64,000 bases of DNA from G963668435 sp963668435 (GCA_963668435.2 CAXXSC010000005.1:1-64000); one strand, 5' to 3'; positions 15,137-25,242 are shown, counted from the stretch's first letter. The notes: generated from the letters alone by a model not told the origin. Numbers and translations: made by a program.

Positions 15137-16624
15137 TTAGCGGGCCCAGCCCATCGAGCATTTCACCGCCTGACGCCAGCGGTTGTAAAGCCTGTCCCGC
15201 TGATCGGCAGACATGTTTGGCTCTAAACAGCGGGTTTTTGCGCTATTCTCGGAAAGATCATCGGGGCATTTCCAGAAACCGGTGGCGAGTCCGGCAAGCA
15301 TGGCTGCACCGAGAGCTGTCGTTTCCGTGATCTGAGGGATTTCCACCGGCACACCGAGCATGTCGGCCTGGAACTGCATGAGAAAGTCGTTCGCAACCGC
15401 GCCGCCGTCCGCACGAAGAGATTCCAGATCGATCCCCGCCTCACGCTGCATGGCATCAGCGACATCACGGGACTGGTAACAGATACTTTCGAGAGCTGCG
15501 CGGACAATGTGCTCCCTCGTGCTGCCGCGTGTCAGGCCGACAATCGTACCGCGCGCATAGGGATCCCACCACGGAGCTCCAAGACCGGACAGCGCGGGAA
15601 CGAAATACACATCACCGTTATCCTCAACAGCGCGCGCCAGCTCCTCCGACTCAGCCGCATTATGTATCAACTCAAGACCATCCCTCAGCCACTGAATCGC
15701 GGCGCCAGTAATGAAAATGGAGCCCTCGAGGGCATATTCAACCGGCTTGTCGCCAATCTTCCAGGCAATGGTGCTGAGAAGACGTTCTTCACTCGCAACC
15801 GGCGCGTTCCCTGTATTCATCAGCATGAACGAACCGGTACCATAGGTGTTCTTGGCAAACCCCTGCTTGTGGCAGGAATGGCCGAAAAGCGCCGACTGCT
15901 GGTCACCGGCTACTCCCGCGACAGGAACACTCTGCCCGAAAAAGACCTCCGGATCAGTCTCGCAGATCACCGAGGAGGAAGGCACCACCTCCGGCAGTAT
16001 CGCCCGCGGAATCCCGAGACGTCCGAGAATATCATCATCCCAGTCGAGCATTCGAATATTGTAGAGCATCGTACGGGAAGCGTTACTGAAATCAGTCACA
16101 TGGCGGGTGCCGCCTGAAAGGTTCCAGATCAGCCAGCTGTCGATTGTTCCAAATGCGATCTCGCCGTTCTCCGCACGGGAGCGGAGCCCCTCCCTGTTGG
16201 CAAGCATCCAGTGAATTTTGGTCGCAGAGAAATAGGGATCGATCAGAAGTCCCGTTTTTTCCTGCCAGACAGGCTCCAGCCCCTCGGCCTTGAGCTCGTC
16301 ACAGAATGTCGCTGTCCGTCGGTCCTGCCAGACAATTGCCCGTCCAACCGGCACTCCAGTTTTCCTGTCCCACATGACAGCGGTCTCGCGTTGGTTAGTG
16401 ATCCCGACAGCGGTGATATCGGCGGCCTCGATTCCGGCATTTCCAATCGCTTCCTCGACAGCACCAAGGCTAACAGACCACACCTCGCCGGCATCATGCT
16501 CGACCCAGCCCGGATGGGGGAAATGCTGCATGAACTCAAAATATGACTTTCCGCTGATCGCGCCGTTGCGATCGAATATCAGCACAGTCGTTCCAGTCGT
16601 CCCCTGGTCGATGGCGAGAATCAT
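15137..16624 (-). CDS. glpK: Glycerol kinase
   Basis: A 495-residue FGGY-family kinase of standard length that phosphorylates glycerol to sn-glycerol 3-phosphate. The N-terminal phosphate-binding motif (DQGTTGTT), NQRETAVMWD with the conserved Arg-Glu pair, the AGDQQSALFG motif, the ATP-binding GTGSFMLMNTG and LRADGGAVANDFLMQFQAD all agree with GlpK rather than other sugar kinases. No glpF or glpD is adjacent. The upstream neighbour is a STAS-like gene 37 bases away on the same strand, so the two are probably co-transcribed. Confidence 0.93.
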   Translation of the reverse strand: MILAIDQGTTGTTVLIFDRNGAISGKSYFEFMQHFPHPGWVEHDAGEVWSVSLGAVEEAIGNAGIEAADITAVGITNQRETAVMWDRKTGVPVGRAIVWQDRRTATFCDELKAEGLEPVWQEKTGLLIDPYFSATKIHWMLANREGLRSRAENGEIAFGTIDSWLIWNLSGGTRHVTDFSNASRTMLYNIRMLDWDDDILGRLGIPRAILPEVVPSSSVICETDPEVFFGQSVPVAGVAGDQQSALFGHSCHKQGFAKNTYGTGSFMLMNTGNAPVASEERLLSTIAWKIGDKPVEYALEGSIFITGAAIQWLRDGLELIHNAAESEELARAVEDNGDVYFVPALSGLGAPWWDPYARGTIVGLTRGSTREHIVRAALESICYQSRDVADAMQREAGIDLESLRADGGAVANDFLMQFQADMLGVPVEIPQITETTALGAAMLAGLATGFWKCPDDLSENSAKTRCLEPNMSADQRDRLYNRWRQAVKCSMGWAR

Positions 16625-16660
16625 CGTTCAGCCTTTCAGTTTATGTGATACAGCCTGTAA

Positions 16661-17041
16661 TCAGCCTTCATCAGGAATACCGAGCCATTGTTTCGCCTCA
16701 TCAATATCCCTGAACACTTCCGCCTTATAACTTTCGCTGTCATTTGATATCGCATACATACGCGCCAGGCCAAATCCGGCATCGTCCTTTACGCAGATTG
16801 CAGCGACTATTCCATTGGACAGCTCCATCATCTTCTGAGTCATAATCTTCATGGCCCCAAGATTATTGTACGTAAAATGAATCCTGGCGTAGCGGTAATC
16901 GGCAAGCACTCTCAAGCCGTCCGCAGGTACAATAGTCACAATTTTTGTTCGAAATTCGCGAAACTCTTCGAGTGATATCTCACCCTCACCTGTTTCATAA
17001 AGGATATTGTTTTCTTCATCATATTCAAAAGTGATCGGCAT
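16661..17041 (-). CDS. SpoIIAA/STAS-like small protein
   Basis: A 126-residue acidic protein, taking the start as ATG 17041 (MPITFEYDEENNI) with GAGG eight bases before it. The order of strands and helices (ILYETGEGEISLEEFREF, then LRVLADYRYARIHF, then RDIDEAKQWLGI) matches SpoIIAA-like proteins, which resemble anti-sigma-factor antagonists and lipid-binding STAS domains. There is no transmembrane segment. It is probably in an operon with glpK, but no functional link is known. Confidence 0.6.
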   Translation of the reverse strand: MPITFEYDEENNILYETGEGEISLEEFREFRTKIVTIVPADGLRVLADYRYARIHFTYNNLGAMKIMTQKMMELSNGIVAAICVKDDAGFGLARMYAISNDSESYKAEVFRDIDEAKQWLGIPDEG

Positions 17042-17324
17042 ATCAAGTGTCCTCAACATTCCCGGTTGCAGGTGTGAATACACGTATCATTGCCCGACCT
17101 GCCGCAGATATTCCAACCCCGCGCGACGCTGTCACCGAACACAAACATCGAACCCGCAAAAGGCTTTCCTTATCACACCGGTATGTCCACCATCCCGGCG
17201 CCCCGGCACACTGTCGGATACTCTTTACAGCAAGCAGATCATATTTCATATAAAATCTAACAATAAAGTATAGCCTAATTTCTTCATTTACAAGCCATTT
17301 CATTGCCACACGGGAGAATCAGAA

Positions 17325-17354
17325 AAAAAGCGCCCGATTGGACGGACGCTTTTT
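17325..17354 (-). terminator. Terminator of the AraC-family gene
   Basis: Read on the minus strand: AAAAAGCGTCCG / CGGGCGCTTTTT, with one mismatch in the stem and T-rich sequence after it. It lies about 160 bases beyond the AraC gene stop. The rest of the 17084-17514 stretch shows no gene. Confidence 0.65.
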
Positions 17355-17514
17355 ATCATTTTTCATTTCAACTGAGTCAATACTCTAACAAAGCATTTTT
17401 GCCGGAAACGGCAGACCTTCAAGGCGGGCAGATGCCGATACATATATCCAGAAGCGAGAAGCAGCCGCCGGTGTTATGTTTTCGAATCGCACGGCATATC
17501 CCCTCAAGGTTCAG

Positions 17515-18468
17515 TCACAGCGCTTTCACCGGAACGCATATATCGACAATGCACTTGCCCTCGGGGTGATCGGCAGGATCGTTGAGATAGAGTTCGAACG
17601 GCGGACGGTCATCGGGTTGATACCCGCTCTCGGGCAGCCAACTGCCGTAAATAGCTTTCCACGCCTCCTCGTACTCGTCAGTCGAAAGTTCGAAATGACC
17701 AACCGCATAGGTTCCGCCGGGCATGGACATTTTCCCGACATCTCCACCAACCTCACAATCCTCCGGGACAGTGCAGCAAATACTCAGGCGCTGCTTCTCC
17801 TCCTCGGTGACATCGGGATCGTCATGATATACCGCCATCAGGCTGAAATCCGGACGTTCCAATATCCCGCGCGGCCCAGCCCACTGCATTAAACGTCCTA
17901 TGAGACGCCCGAAAAGTTGGGCATCGCCCTTGTACGGGCCGACATGACGGATATAGGCGACCGTTGACGGTTCGAAAGTTTTGATCTGAACATTGATTTG
18001 TGTGTCGTTCATGGTAATCCTCCATGTTAAATGATTGGTGTCTCGGTCAAAATACATGAAGGTTACCTTGTATGCTTTCCCATGATTGCCATCCGTTTTA
18101 CCGCAATTGCTGTCTGTTTTGCGGATCTTGCGCCATTCGCTCGCACTCACCCCGAAATTTTCCCTGAAAAGCCGGGCAAACGCGGCAGAACCGGAGAAAC
18201 CGCAATCGAGTGCAATTTCCGTTATCGTCTTGGCTGGATTTTGAAGAAGCTGAATCGCCGCTTTCTCGACACGGACACGCTGAATAAAACGGTTAAGGGT
18301 TTCACCGGTCATCGCTTTGAAAATTCGGTGAAAATGATACGGCGAGAAATTGGCCACAGCGGCAATGGTCTCGAGTGACAGCTCGCTGTCGAGATGGGTG
18401 TCGATGTAATCCAATACCGCATTGATACGCGCAGTATACTCGCTTCGCAGCGTTTCGTTCGTCACCAT
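17515..18468 (-). CDS. AraC-family regulator with GyrI-like ligand domain
   Basis: A 317-residue regulator. I prefer ATG 18468 with GGGAG five bases upstream, because the 54 residues further up look unrelated. The first ~110 residues hold the double helix-turn-helix of AraC/XylS (LETIAAVANFSPYHFHRIF and ITEIALDCGFSGSAAFARLF). The C-terminal ~150 residues (RHVGPYKGDAQLFGRLIG, MPGGTYAVGHFE, DRPPFELYLNDP) are a GyrI/Rob-type effector-binding domain that senses small, often hydrophobic or cationic drugs, as in Rob and BmrR. It may control a transporter, possibly the RND operon nearby, but this is only inferred from proximity. Confidence 0.85.
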   Translation of the reverse strand: MVTNETLRSEYTARINAVLDYIDTHLDSELSLETIAAVANFSPYHFHRIFKAMTGETLNRFIQRVRVEKAAIQLLQNPAKTITEIALDCGFSGSAAFARLFRENFGVSASEWRKIRKTDSNCGKTDGNHGKAYKVTFMYFDRDTNHLTWRITMNDTQINVQIKTFEPSTVAYIRHVGPYKGDAQLFGRLIGRLMQWAGPRGILERPDFSLMAVYHDDPDVTEEEKQRLSICCTVPEDCEVGGDVGKMSMPGGTYAVGHFELSTDEYEEAWKAIYGSWLPESGYQPDDRPPFELYLNDPADHPEGKCIVDICVPVKAL

Positions 18469-18712
18469 ACACTCCCGTGAAACATGGTTATCTATATCAG
18501 CAATTACACTACTATAATTTATTTCCCTTGTCAAGGGTAAAAATTGCAGCAGGCAAAAACGCTCATGCCATTCCGACCATAAAATACAGATTGACCGGTC
18601 ATTGACAACAGACACTTGCATATTGCACAATTCGATTATATATATACTGTATCGGAATTCGTTTCGTTATTGTGTCATCATTTGCAGGATACGGTAAGAA
18701 AGGAGCGCGTTC

Positions 18713-19036
18713 ATGGAACACACTTTCCAGGAACTGAAGAAGAAACGTGTCGCCGAGCTCAGGGAAATCGCCGCGGGCATCGAAAATGAGGCCGTGCAGG
18801 GCTACACGCAGATGCACAAGGACCACCTTGTCGAGGCTATCTGCCACGCTCTCGGCATCGACACGTTCACGCATCATGTGGCAAAGGATGCTCATAAGTC
18901 AGAGATCAAGGCCAAGATCAAGCTTCTCAAGAAAAAGCGCGACACCATTCTCGCCTCCAATGACAAATCCGAACTGAAAGGTGTCCTGAGGAAAATCAAC
19001 CATCTCAAGCATCGGCTGAGAAAAGCCGCCGGATGA
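18713..19036 (+). CDS. SAP / Rho N-terminal-like small protein
   Basis: A 107-residue very basic protein with AAGGAG before ATG. Residues 6-50 (LKKKRVAELREIAAGI, then MHKDHLVEAICHALGI) follow the helix-extended-loop-helix pattern of SAP and Rho-N domains (LKxxxVxELRxxAxxx...xxKxxLxxxI), which bind nucleic acids. The second half is a Lys-rich helical hairpin (KAKIKLLKKKRDTIL, LKHRLRKAAG). It is a single gene ended by a strong terminator. A role in nucleic-acid binding is likely, with no known pathway. Confidence 0.65.
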   Translation: MEHTFQELKKKRVAELREIAAGIENEAVQGYTQMHKDHLVEAICHALGIDTFTHHVAKDAHKSEIKAKIKLLKKKRDTILASNDKSELKGVLRKINHLKHRLRKAAG

Positions 19037-19060
19037 TACAGCGAAATATATTGCTATAAA

Positions 19061-19095
19061 AAAAGGGCGGCCGTCTTGGCTGCCCTTTTCTCGTT
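19061..19095 (+). terminator. Terminator after the SAP-like gene
   Basis: A 12-bp stem AAAAGGGCGGCC / GGCTGCCCTTTT (one G-T pair) with loop GTCTT. It lies 24 bases after the stop codon. Confidence 0.85.
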
Positions 19096-19155
19096 TTATT
19101 CAGTATTGCCTATTATACCTTGATCTATAAATCTTGAACTCTTTGCATCTTTCAC

Positions 19156-19188
19156 GCGATTTTTTTTCGCACTTTTGCGAGAAATCGC
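19156..19188. terminator. Hairpin at the 3' end of the RND efflux operon
   Basis: An interrupted stem with outer arms GCGATTT / AAATCGC and inner arms TCGC / GCGA. It lies ten bases beyond the TolC-like gene stop. No clear U-tract follows on the minus strand, so it may act as an RNA end-stabiliser rather than a true terminator. Confidence 0.4.
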
Positions 19189-19197
19189 TCCTCGCGT

Positions 19198-20493
19198 CTA
19201 CTGCTCGGTGACAATTCCACCAGTGATCCGGGCAAGCGCCGTATCGGTGTCGATAAGGTTGTAAATGGCGCCCAGACGTCCCAATGCCGCATTGAGATAG
19301 ACAAGCTGCACATCGCGGTAATTGAACGAGTTGATGCTGCCTGCCTTGAAACGGTCCTCGGAAATCTGCATATTCAGCTCTGCAGCATCGAGATTCTCCT
19401 CCGTAACAGAGAACAACTCTTTTCTGACAGCATAGAGATCGTACAGCTTGGAAAGCTGGTTCGTCAGGCTGTGAACCATTTCTTTCGTTTCTATCTCGCT
19501 TGTCTCCTGCGTGATCTCGGCGACTTTCAGCGCTCGTTTACGCGAACCGCCGTCAAAAAGGCTGTAGCTCAGGGTCAGGTTGAGATAGGCATCCTGTGTA
19601 TCCCGGGAAACAGCATCGGCACTTCCGGTCTTCGTTCTCGAATTGACAGCATCGACTCCCGAGCGAAGGGACAGTGTCGGATAATAATCGCTCTTTGCCA
19701 GCCTCACAGCCTGTTCAGTCAGCACATTGCTGACATACTGGTTGGCAAGTGTCTTGTTGCCATCGAGCATCTTTGCCTTAAGATCATCCAGAAAATAACT
19801 TTTTTCCGGTGCATCGAAAGAATCGGTCAGGCGGTAATCAGTGCCGTCTTCCTCTCCCATGAGATAGGCGAGGTCACGAAGTGCGTTCTTACAGGTCACC
19901 TCCTGCGCGAGAAACGCGGCCTTGTCCTCGAGCCAGGCGTTCTTTGCCTGAAGCACATCGAAAGTCAGGGCATTGCCTATCTCCCGTTTCGTCTCGGTGT
20001 ACTCGAAGCGGTCGCGGGAAAGATTCATGATCTTTTCATAGAGCGCCAGTGTTTCCTGTTCCAGAAGTGCCCCGTAATACGCGGCGACTATCGACTGGAT
20101 GGTATCCTCGACCAGAACAGCCGTGTTGCCTCGTGAGAGACGTTCCAGCGTATCAAGGCGCTCCTTGTTGATCGAGATCGCGAAACCGTTGAACAGCACC
20201 CAGTTGAGCCCAATGCCGGGAGTTATGCTGTTAGTCGTCTGATCAGCCGTGTCGTTGAAATCCTTACGGTTGTTCGAGGTAAGGCTGAAATCGATACTCG
20301 GCAGCCGTCCGGCGGCGCCCCAGCTGTTATTGGTTTCGGCAATCCGTTCGCTCTGGCGGACAATCTGAATCGAGTAATTCGATTCGAGCGCCCGTGCAAT
20401 TGCATCGGAAAGGCTCAGGTCCTCTGCGGCCTGTGATACACCCGCCGCAAGCACCGTTACAGCGCACAGAATAAATATCACAACTTTTTTCAT
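19198..20493 (-). CDS. TolC-like outer membrane efflux protein
   Basis: A 431-residue protein from ATG 20493, which begins a clean signal peptide (MKKVVIFILCAVTVLAAGVS, cleaved near SQA-AED). A frame start 57 bases upstream would add a leader with no signal character. Two repeated halves rich in amphipathic helices (LSLSDAIARALESNYSIQIV; LEEQ-type coiled coils such as LDAAELNMQISEDRFKAGSI) are typical of TolC/OprM channels that span the outer membrane and periplasm. It is the last gene of a three-gene operon and should form the exit duct for the RND pump. Confidence 0.85.
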   Translation of the reverse strand: MKKVVIFILCAVTVLAAGVSQAAEDLSLSDAIARALESNYSIQIVRQSERIAETNNSWGAAGRLPSIDFSLTSNNRKDFNDTADQTTNSITPGIGLNWVLFNGFAISINKERLDTLERLSRGNTAVLVEDTIQSIVAAYYGALLEQETLALYEKIMNLSRDRFEYTETKREIGNALTFDVLQAKNAWLEDKAAFLAQEVTCKNALRDLAYLMGEEDGTDYRLTDSFDAPEKSYFLDDLKAKMLDGNKTLANQYVSNVLTEQAVRLAKSDYYPTLSLRSGVDAVNSRTKTGSADAVSRDTQDAYLNLTLSYSLFDGGSRKRALKVAEITQETSEIETKEMVHSLTNQLSKLYDLYAVRKELFSVTEENLDAAELNMQISEDRFKAGSINSFNYRDVQLVYLNAALGRLGAIYNLIDTDTALARITGGIVTEQ

Positions 20494-20555
20494 TGTACTC
20501 TCTGTTTTTATCTTCATCGTCTCTTTCATTTCAGTAGTCAGCATCATCACGCCCC

Positions 20556-23500
20556 CTAATCAATCGAAATCTGAGAATCGATAACGACACGCTCGACACT
20601 TTCAGGCGTGGGCCTCTGCTTGGTCAACAGCCACTTGAACCAGACCTTGATATCGTTCAGAACAAGTATGTAGACCGGGAAGAACAGGAGAATGAATGAC
20701 GTTCCTACAAAAACGCCGTACGCCAGCGACACCGCCATCGGTTTCAGGAACTGTGCCTGGAAACTCTTTTCGAGGATGATCGGATACAGGCCGACGACTG
20801 TCGTGATCGAGGTCAAAAGAATGGCGCGGAAACGGGAGATACCCGCATCATACACCGCCTCTTTCACTTTCATGCCCTCGAGAAGGTTCGAGTTGTATTT
20901 CGAAAGGAACACAACCGCGTCATTAATCACGATACCGGACAGAGCGATCATACCCCACATACTCAGGATTGAAACGGGAAGCCCCTCGATACCATGTCCC
21001 CAGATCGCGCCGAGAATCGCCAGTGGGATCATGGCGAGCACGATCAGCGGCTGCAGGAACGACTTGAAGTGGATCATAATGATGATAACCATAATGGCAA
21101 ATGCTGTACCGAACAGCTTGACCATCTCGTCCATGGCCTCATTGCTTCGTTTTTGCTGTCCCTGATACTCAACCGTAACACCGGGGAACTGCGCCTCGAG
21201 CCGGGGAATGATCGTTTGGCGAATATTCGCCAGGATCTCCGGCACTGAAGCGTACGGATCCAGAAGATCGGCCTCGACACGGGCCTCGCGGGAACCGTTG
21301 TAACGGGGTATGCTTACCGGTCCGCGTTCGATCGTATAATCGGCGATCTCGGTAAGGGGATACTGGCCGCTGGCGGTCTTGATTCTCATGTTTTCAAGCT
21401 GGCCGATGGTCTGACGGTCTTCTTTGGGATAACGGACCCAGATACGGATCTCGTCCTTGCCGTGCTGAAGGCGCTGTGACTGACCGCCGTAGAATCCCTG
21501 TCTGACCTGGTTCGAGATACTCCCGTTGTCAAGTCCGAGATAATATGCCATCGGTTTTGCCATCAGCTGAATTTCACGCTTTCCGATAGCGTTCGAGTCT
21601 GTAACATTGATAAGTTCCGGCACATCGTTGAGCTCGGTGAGCAGGAACTCTTTCGCACGTTCCAGTTCATCGATATCGATACCCAGAAGACTGATTTCGA
21701 CAGGATTGCCCCAACGGCTTCTGGCGCCGATAGTGTATTTATCCGCCTCGTCAACCTTGCCGATTATCTCCCTGACTCGTTCGGCAATAGTGAAACTCGG
21801 GATAGGGCTGTCTTCCATATCATTGAGCTGCACGCTGACCCGGCCGGCATGACTGCCGCTCTCCTGACCATCGAACGCATTACCGAGGATAGTATACGTG
21901 GCCTTGACAAAACCGCCTTCCCAATTGTACTCCTTGGTAAGCTCGTCATTTGCCTGCCAGACAGCCTCGCTGAACCTGTTGATATAGCTCAGTGTTTTCG
22001 CCTCACCTGTTCCGGGCGTAAACGCTATGTTGACATCGAAGGAATCGAAAGGAATCCGAGGGAAGAAGGTGGTTTTAATCAGGCCGCCCTGCATCAGACC
22101 AACCGTCAGCATAATGATGGATACTGGAGTTGCGAGAACCGCCCATTTCCAGTTAATGATGATCTTGAGAAGGCTTCCGTAGATTCTATGCCTGAGAAAT
22201 GAGATAACCTTATTGAGATGGTACCTGAGACCAAGGCCGCTTTTATCCTCACGGCGCGAAAGCACATGAGGCGTACCGACATGGGCAGGAAGGATCAGGA
22301 ATGCCTCGAACAGCGAGAAACCCAGCGAGACAACCACGATGAACGCCATCTGGTACATGAATTCCATGTTGCCCTTGACAAAGAACAAGGGGAGAAACGC
22401 GACAATGGTCGTCGTCACAGAGGTCACCACTGCGGGCAGAACCTCCATGGTGCCGTCAATAGCCGCTTTCTTCGCGTGCTTGCCCATCTCGAAATGCGTA
22501 TAGATATTCTCGGCGATCACGATACCGTCATCAACAAGGATACCGATCACGAGGATCATACCGAACAGCGACATCATGTTGATAGTAATATCGCACATCA
22601 GCGCCACGATGAACATGGCAAGGAATGACGCGGGAATACCCCAGGCCACCCAGAATGACAAGCGGACACTGAGGAAAATACCGAGTGTGATCAGCACGAG
22701 CCCAAGCCCGAACGTGCCATTGTTTATCAGAAGGTCGAGCCTTTGCTTGAGGATCGAAAGGAAATCGAAGGAAATGAACAGCTTGACATGTTCATGCTTT
22801 GCGTTGTAGGTCTCCGTATAATCGTTGATGAAATTGGAAATCTCCTCGAGGTCCTCTTCCGGCAGTTTGCTGACCATCATGAAAACTGTATTCTGGCCAT
22901 CACGCCAGACACCGCTCGAGGTCATTTCATTGAACTTCATCTTGACCTCGCCGATATCCCGTATACGGATAAGGCTGCCGTCAGGATTGGCTCTTACAAC
23001 AATATCTGCGATATGATCGGGATCGACAGAACGGGAACGGGAACGGATCAGGATCTCTTCCTCGTCGGATTTGAGCATACCGGCGGAGATATCGCGGTTG
23101 TTCCTTGATATGGCCGAGGATATCTCGTCGAACGTAATACCGTAGCGAAGCAGCTCATCCTCGAGCACCTCGACAGATATCTCAAGCGAGGGGTATCCGC
23201 TGATGCTGATCTGGGACATGAGACCGGAACGGAGAAAATCGTCCTCGATCTCCTGGGCCATTTTTTTCAGGGTTTGAAGGTCCGCATTACCGGCAAGATT
23301 GAGCCGCATGGCAGGTGTCGTTGTACGCCGTTTGTAAATCACCGGCTTTTCTGCGCCGGCAGGGAAAGAACTGATTGCGTCAACCGCGTTTTTTACTTCC
23401 TGCAGCGTCTCATCGAGATCATATTCACCTGTAGTCTCGATATTGACACGCGCGGAGTTCTCGGATGATGTCGATTCGAACTCCTTTATACCGACAATAC

Positions 23501-23720
23501 CCCGGATCGCCTGTTCGATACGGGTTGTGATACCCTCGTCCATTTCTTTCGGGGACGCCCCCTGGTAAGCTACACTGATGGAGAGGTTGCGGGATTCCCG
23601 TTCAGGGAAAAACGACTTTCTCATGCTGAGGTACGATACAGTTCCCGCAATTATGAGCACAACAAGCACGAGATTAGCGTAAAAAGGATATTTAACAAAT
23701 GTTGCGATTATCTTTTTCAT
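20556..23720 (-). CDS. RND-family efflux pump inner-membrane subunit
   Basis: A 1054-residue resistance-nodulation-division transporter of the usual AcrB/MexB length. It has an N-terminal helix (KYPFYANLVLVVLIIAGTVS), the porter-domain start (SISVAYQGASPKEMDEGI), the paired Asp of the proton relay in GILVDDGIVIAENI, the second-half helices (GIVINDAVVFLSKYN) and RAILLTSITTVVGLYPIIL. It should use the proton gradient to move substrates from the periplasm or inner leaflet to the TolC-like channel. The spacing to the next gene is five bases. The porter loops differ from classical multidrug pumps, so the substrate is not predictable. Confidence 0.92.
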   Translation of the reverse strand: MKKIIATFVKYPFYANLVLVVLIIAGTVSYLSMRKSFFPERESRNLSISVAYQGASPKEMDEGITTRIEQAIRGIVGIKEFESTSSENSARVNIETTGEYDLDETLQEVKNAVDAISSFPAGAEKPVIYKRRTTTPAMRLNLAGNADLQTLKKMAQEIEDDFLRSGLMSQISISGYPSLEISVEVLEDELLRYGITFDEISSAISRNNRDISAGMLKSDEEEILIRSRSRSVDPDHIADIVVRANPDGSLIRIRDIGEVKMKFNEMTSSGVWRDGQNTVFMMVSKLPEEDLEEISNFINDYTETYNAKHEHVKLFISFDFLSILKQRLDLLINNGTFGLGLVLITLGIFLSVRLSFWVAWGIPASFLAMFIVALMCDITINMMSLFGMILVIGILVDDGIVIAENIYTHFEMGKHAKKAAIDGTMEVLPAVVTSVTTTIVAFLPLFFVKGNMEFMYQMAFIVVVSLGFSLFEAFLILPAHVGTPHVLSRREDKSGLGLRYHLNKVISFLRHRIYGSLLKIIINWKWAVLATPVSIIMLTVGLMQGGLIKTTFFPRIPFDSFDVNIAFTPGTGEAKTLSYINRFSEAVWQANDELTKEYNWEGGFVKATYTILGNAFDGQESGSHAGRVSVQLNDMEDSPIPSFTIAERVREIIGKVDEADKYTIGARSRWGNPVEISLLGIDIDELERAKEFLLTELNDVPELINVTDSNAIGKREIQLMAKPMAYYLGLDNGSISNQVRQGFYGGQSQRLQHGKDEIRIWVRYPKEDRQTIGQLENMRIKTASGQYPLTEIADYTIERGPVSIPRYNGSREARVEADLLDPYASVPEILANIRQTIIPRLEAQFPGVTVEYQGQQKRSNEAMDEMVKLFGTAFAIMVIIIMIHFKSFLQPLIVLAMIPLAILGAIWGHGIEGLPVSILSMWGMIALSGIVINDAVVFLSKYNSNLLEGMKVKEAVYDAGISRFRAILLTSITTVVGLYPIILEKSFQAQFLKPMAVSLAYGVFVGTSFILLFFPVYILVLNDIKVWFKWLLTKQRPTPESVERVVIDSQISID

Positions 23721-23750
23721 GGGTTCCAGCTATTTCATGGGTTCCAGCTA
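23715..23750. repeat. Tandem 18-bp duplication at the RND gene start
   Basis: TTTCATGGGTTCCAGCTA occurs twice in direct succession. On the minus strand it copies the region in front of and including the ATG, so a second ATG lies 18 bases upstream of the real start but is followed at once by TAG. Confidence 0.8.
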
Positions 23751-23814
23751 TAGTTAACGTAGTGGGATCACATCAATAGTATTTGACGAAACAAGCAGCT
23801 CAGGCACCGGAAAT

Positions 23815-25032
23815 TTATTCCGAACGCCTTTTGCCACCGCCATCACCGGGTATCTCAGCACCGGACTGGGCATCGGCGGCAAGCTGTTCCTGGCCTGCAA
23901 TGCGCACTTTCGAACCTTCCATTGCATTGACAAGCGGCATTGTAACAACGACACTGCCCTCATCTACACCATTGAACAGCAAGGTTGTCTCATTGATTTT
24001 CACGACATTGATCTCACGTTTCTGCAGTGCCCCGTCAACAATGGAAAACACTTCGTTGGCGTTGAAAACCGCATTACGAGGAATTTCCATGACCGCGTCA
24101 ATCGGCTTGCCAGGGAAAACAGCGGAAAGATACTGTCCCTGATAGACAGGAGTGTCTTTCGTGGAACGTATCTTGACAAAAACGCTCATTGTCTGTGTCG
24201 CAGCTTCAAGGAAACCCGACATTCTCGTGACCACACCCTTCCAGCTGTTGCTGCCGTCGTCGTTAACAACATCGACCTCATCACCAATGGAAATCCATCG
24301 GATATCAGATCTCTTGACCTGAGCTTCAAGCTCGAGACTATCGGTGCGGATAATGCTTGCAAGTGAAGATCCCGGATTTGCGATTGCGCCAACCTCGACT
24401 GAAACGGAAGTGAAACTGCCATCGAACGGGGCACGGATCACATGTTTGTCCAGTGTGATCTCGCTGCTCTTGATAGCGTAATAATCGCTGAGGATGCTGT
24501 TGCTGGCGACGAAAATCTTTTCCTGGTCGCTTTTCATTTCAGGAAGCGGCGGAAGGTCCTTTTCTATATCGATATCATGGAAGAAAGCCGACCATGTATC
24601 GAAACGATCGGGGAAATCAACCTTGAGATCGGGAAGGATTGCCGCGATTTTCTGCAGGTATGCGCTTTTCGTGGATTTGAGGCTGTTTGCTGTGTCACCG
24701 TCGAAAATCCGGATGAGCACATCACCCTTCCTGAATCGCTGGCCTTTTTTGAACGGCACTTCACCGGAAAGAATGGCACCGCGCACTTCGGAACTCACCG
24801 TGACTTCCTGTTGCGAGGTAACCCGGCCGTCTGCTACAACGGGGGACATAATAGTGTCATAAGCCACCGATTCCGCAAGTACAGTCCTGACCGGCACTTT
24901 AGGTTGGACTTTCTCCGGCTCGTCTTTCAGGTGTATCAAATAAGACATCACCTGCCATGAAAAAACCAAGAGAACGACAACTGTCACGGTGGTGACGATT
25001 CCATGAGTGTGTTTCTTCAGAAAATTCTCCAT
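23815..25032 (-). CDS. RND efflux periplasmic adaptor (HlyD/MFP family)
   Basis: A 405-residue membrane-fusion protein. An N-terminal anchor (GIVTTVTVVVLLVFSWQVMS) is followed by VPVRTVLAESVAYDTIM, the lipoyl-like half motifs (VVADGRVTSQQEVTVSSEVR, and later KHVIRAPFDGSFTSVSVEVG) and beta-barrel parts (LASIIRTDSLELEAQVKRSD). These are the standard parts that bridge the RND pump and TolC. It is first in the operon adaptor-pump-channel, so the promoter should lie between 25033 and 25240. The C-terminus ends in a Gly/Arg-rich tail (GGGKRRSE). Confidence 0.9.
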   Translation of the reverse strand: MENFLKKHTHGIVTTVTVVVLLVFSWQVMSYLIHLKDEPEKVQPKVPVRTVLAESVAYDTIMSPVVADGRVTSQQEVTVSSEVRGAILSGEVPFKKGQRFRKGDVLIRIFDGDTANSLKSTKSAYLQKIAAILPDLKVDFPDRFDTWSAFFHDIDIEKDLPPLPEMKSDQEKIFVASNSILSDYYAIKSSEITLDKHVIRAPFDGSFTSVSVEVGAIANPGSSLASIIRTDSLELEAQVKRSDIRWISIGDEVDVVNDDGSNSWKGVVTRMSGFLEAATQTMSVFVKIRSTKDTPVYQGQYLSAVFPGKPIDAVMEIPRNAVFNANEVFSIVDGALQKREINVVKINETTLLFNGVDEGSVVVTMPLVNAMEGSKVRIAGQEQLAADAQSGAEIPGDGGGKRRSE

Positions 25033-25242
25033 TTACCTGTCTCTCTGTTTCTGTTAAAAAAAACTCTGCCGAACATACTATCCGACTGTAATTATAAGAT
25101 TCATTAATAAAAATTAATATTTGTTTGATGGATGAAATACGAAAAGGTTTAACGTAACTTAGAAATATGCACAATTTCGTTATATGATCACAGTAAATTT
25201 TTTTAGGATAGACTTATATAACCATTACAAAGAAAAAAAGTT

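Noticed and set aside
23754..23815. Alternative C-terminus of the RND adaptor (NKFPVPELLVSSNTIDVIPLR-like frame)
   Set aside because: It needs a frameshift near the stop and has no family support. The Gly/Arg-rich end in frame is a normal adaptor tail.
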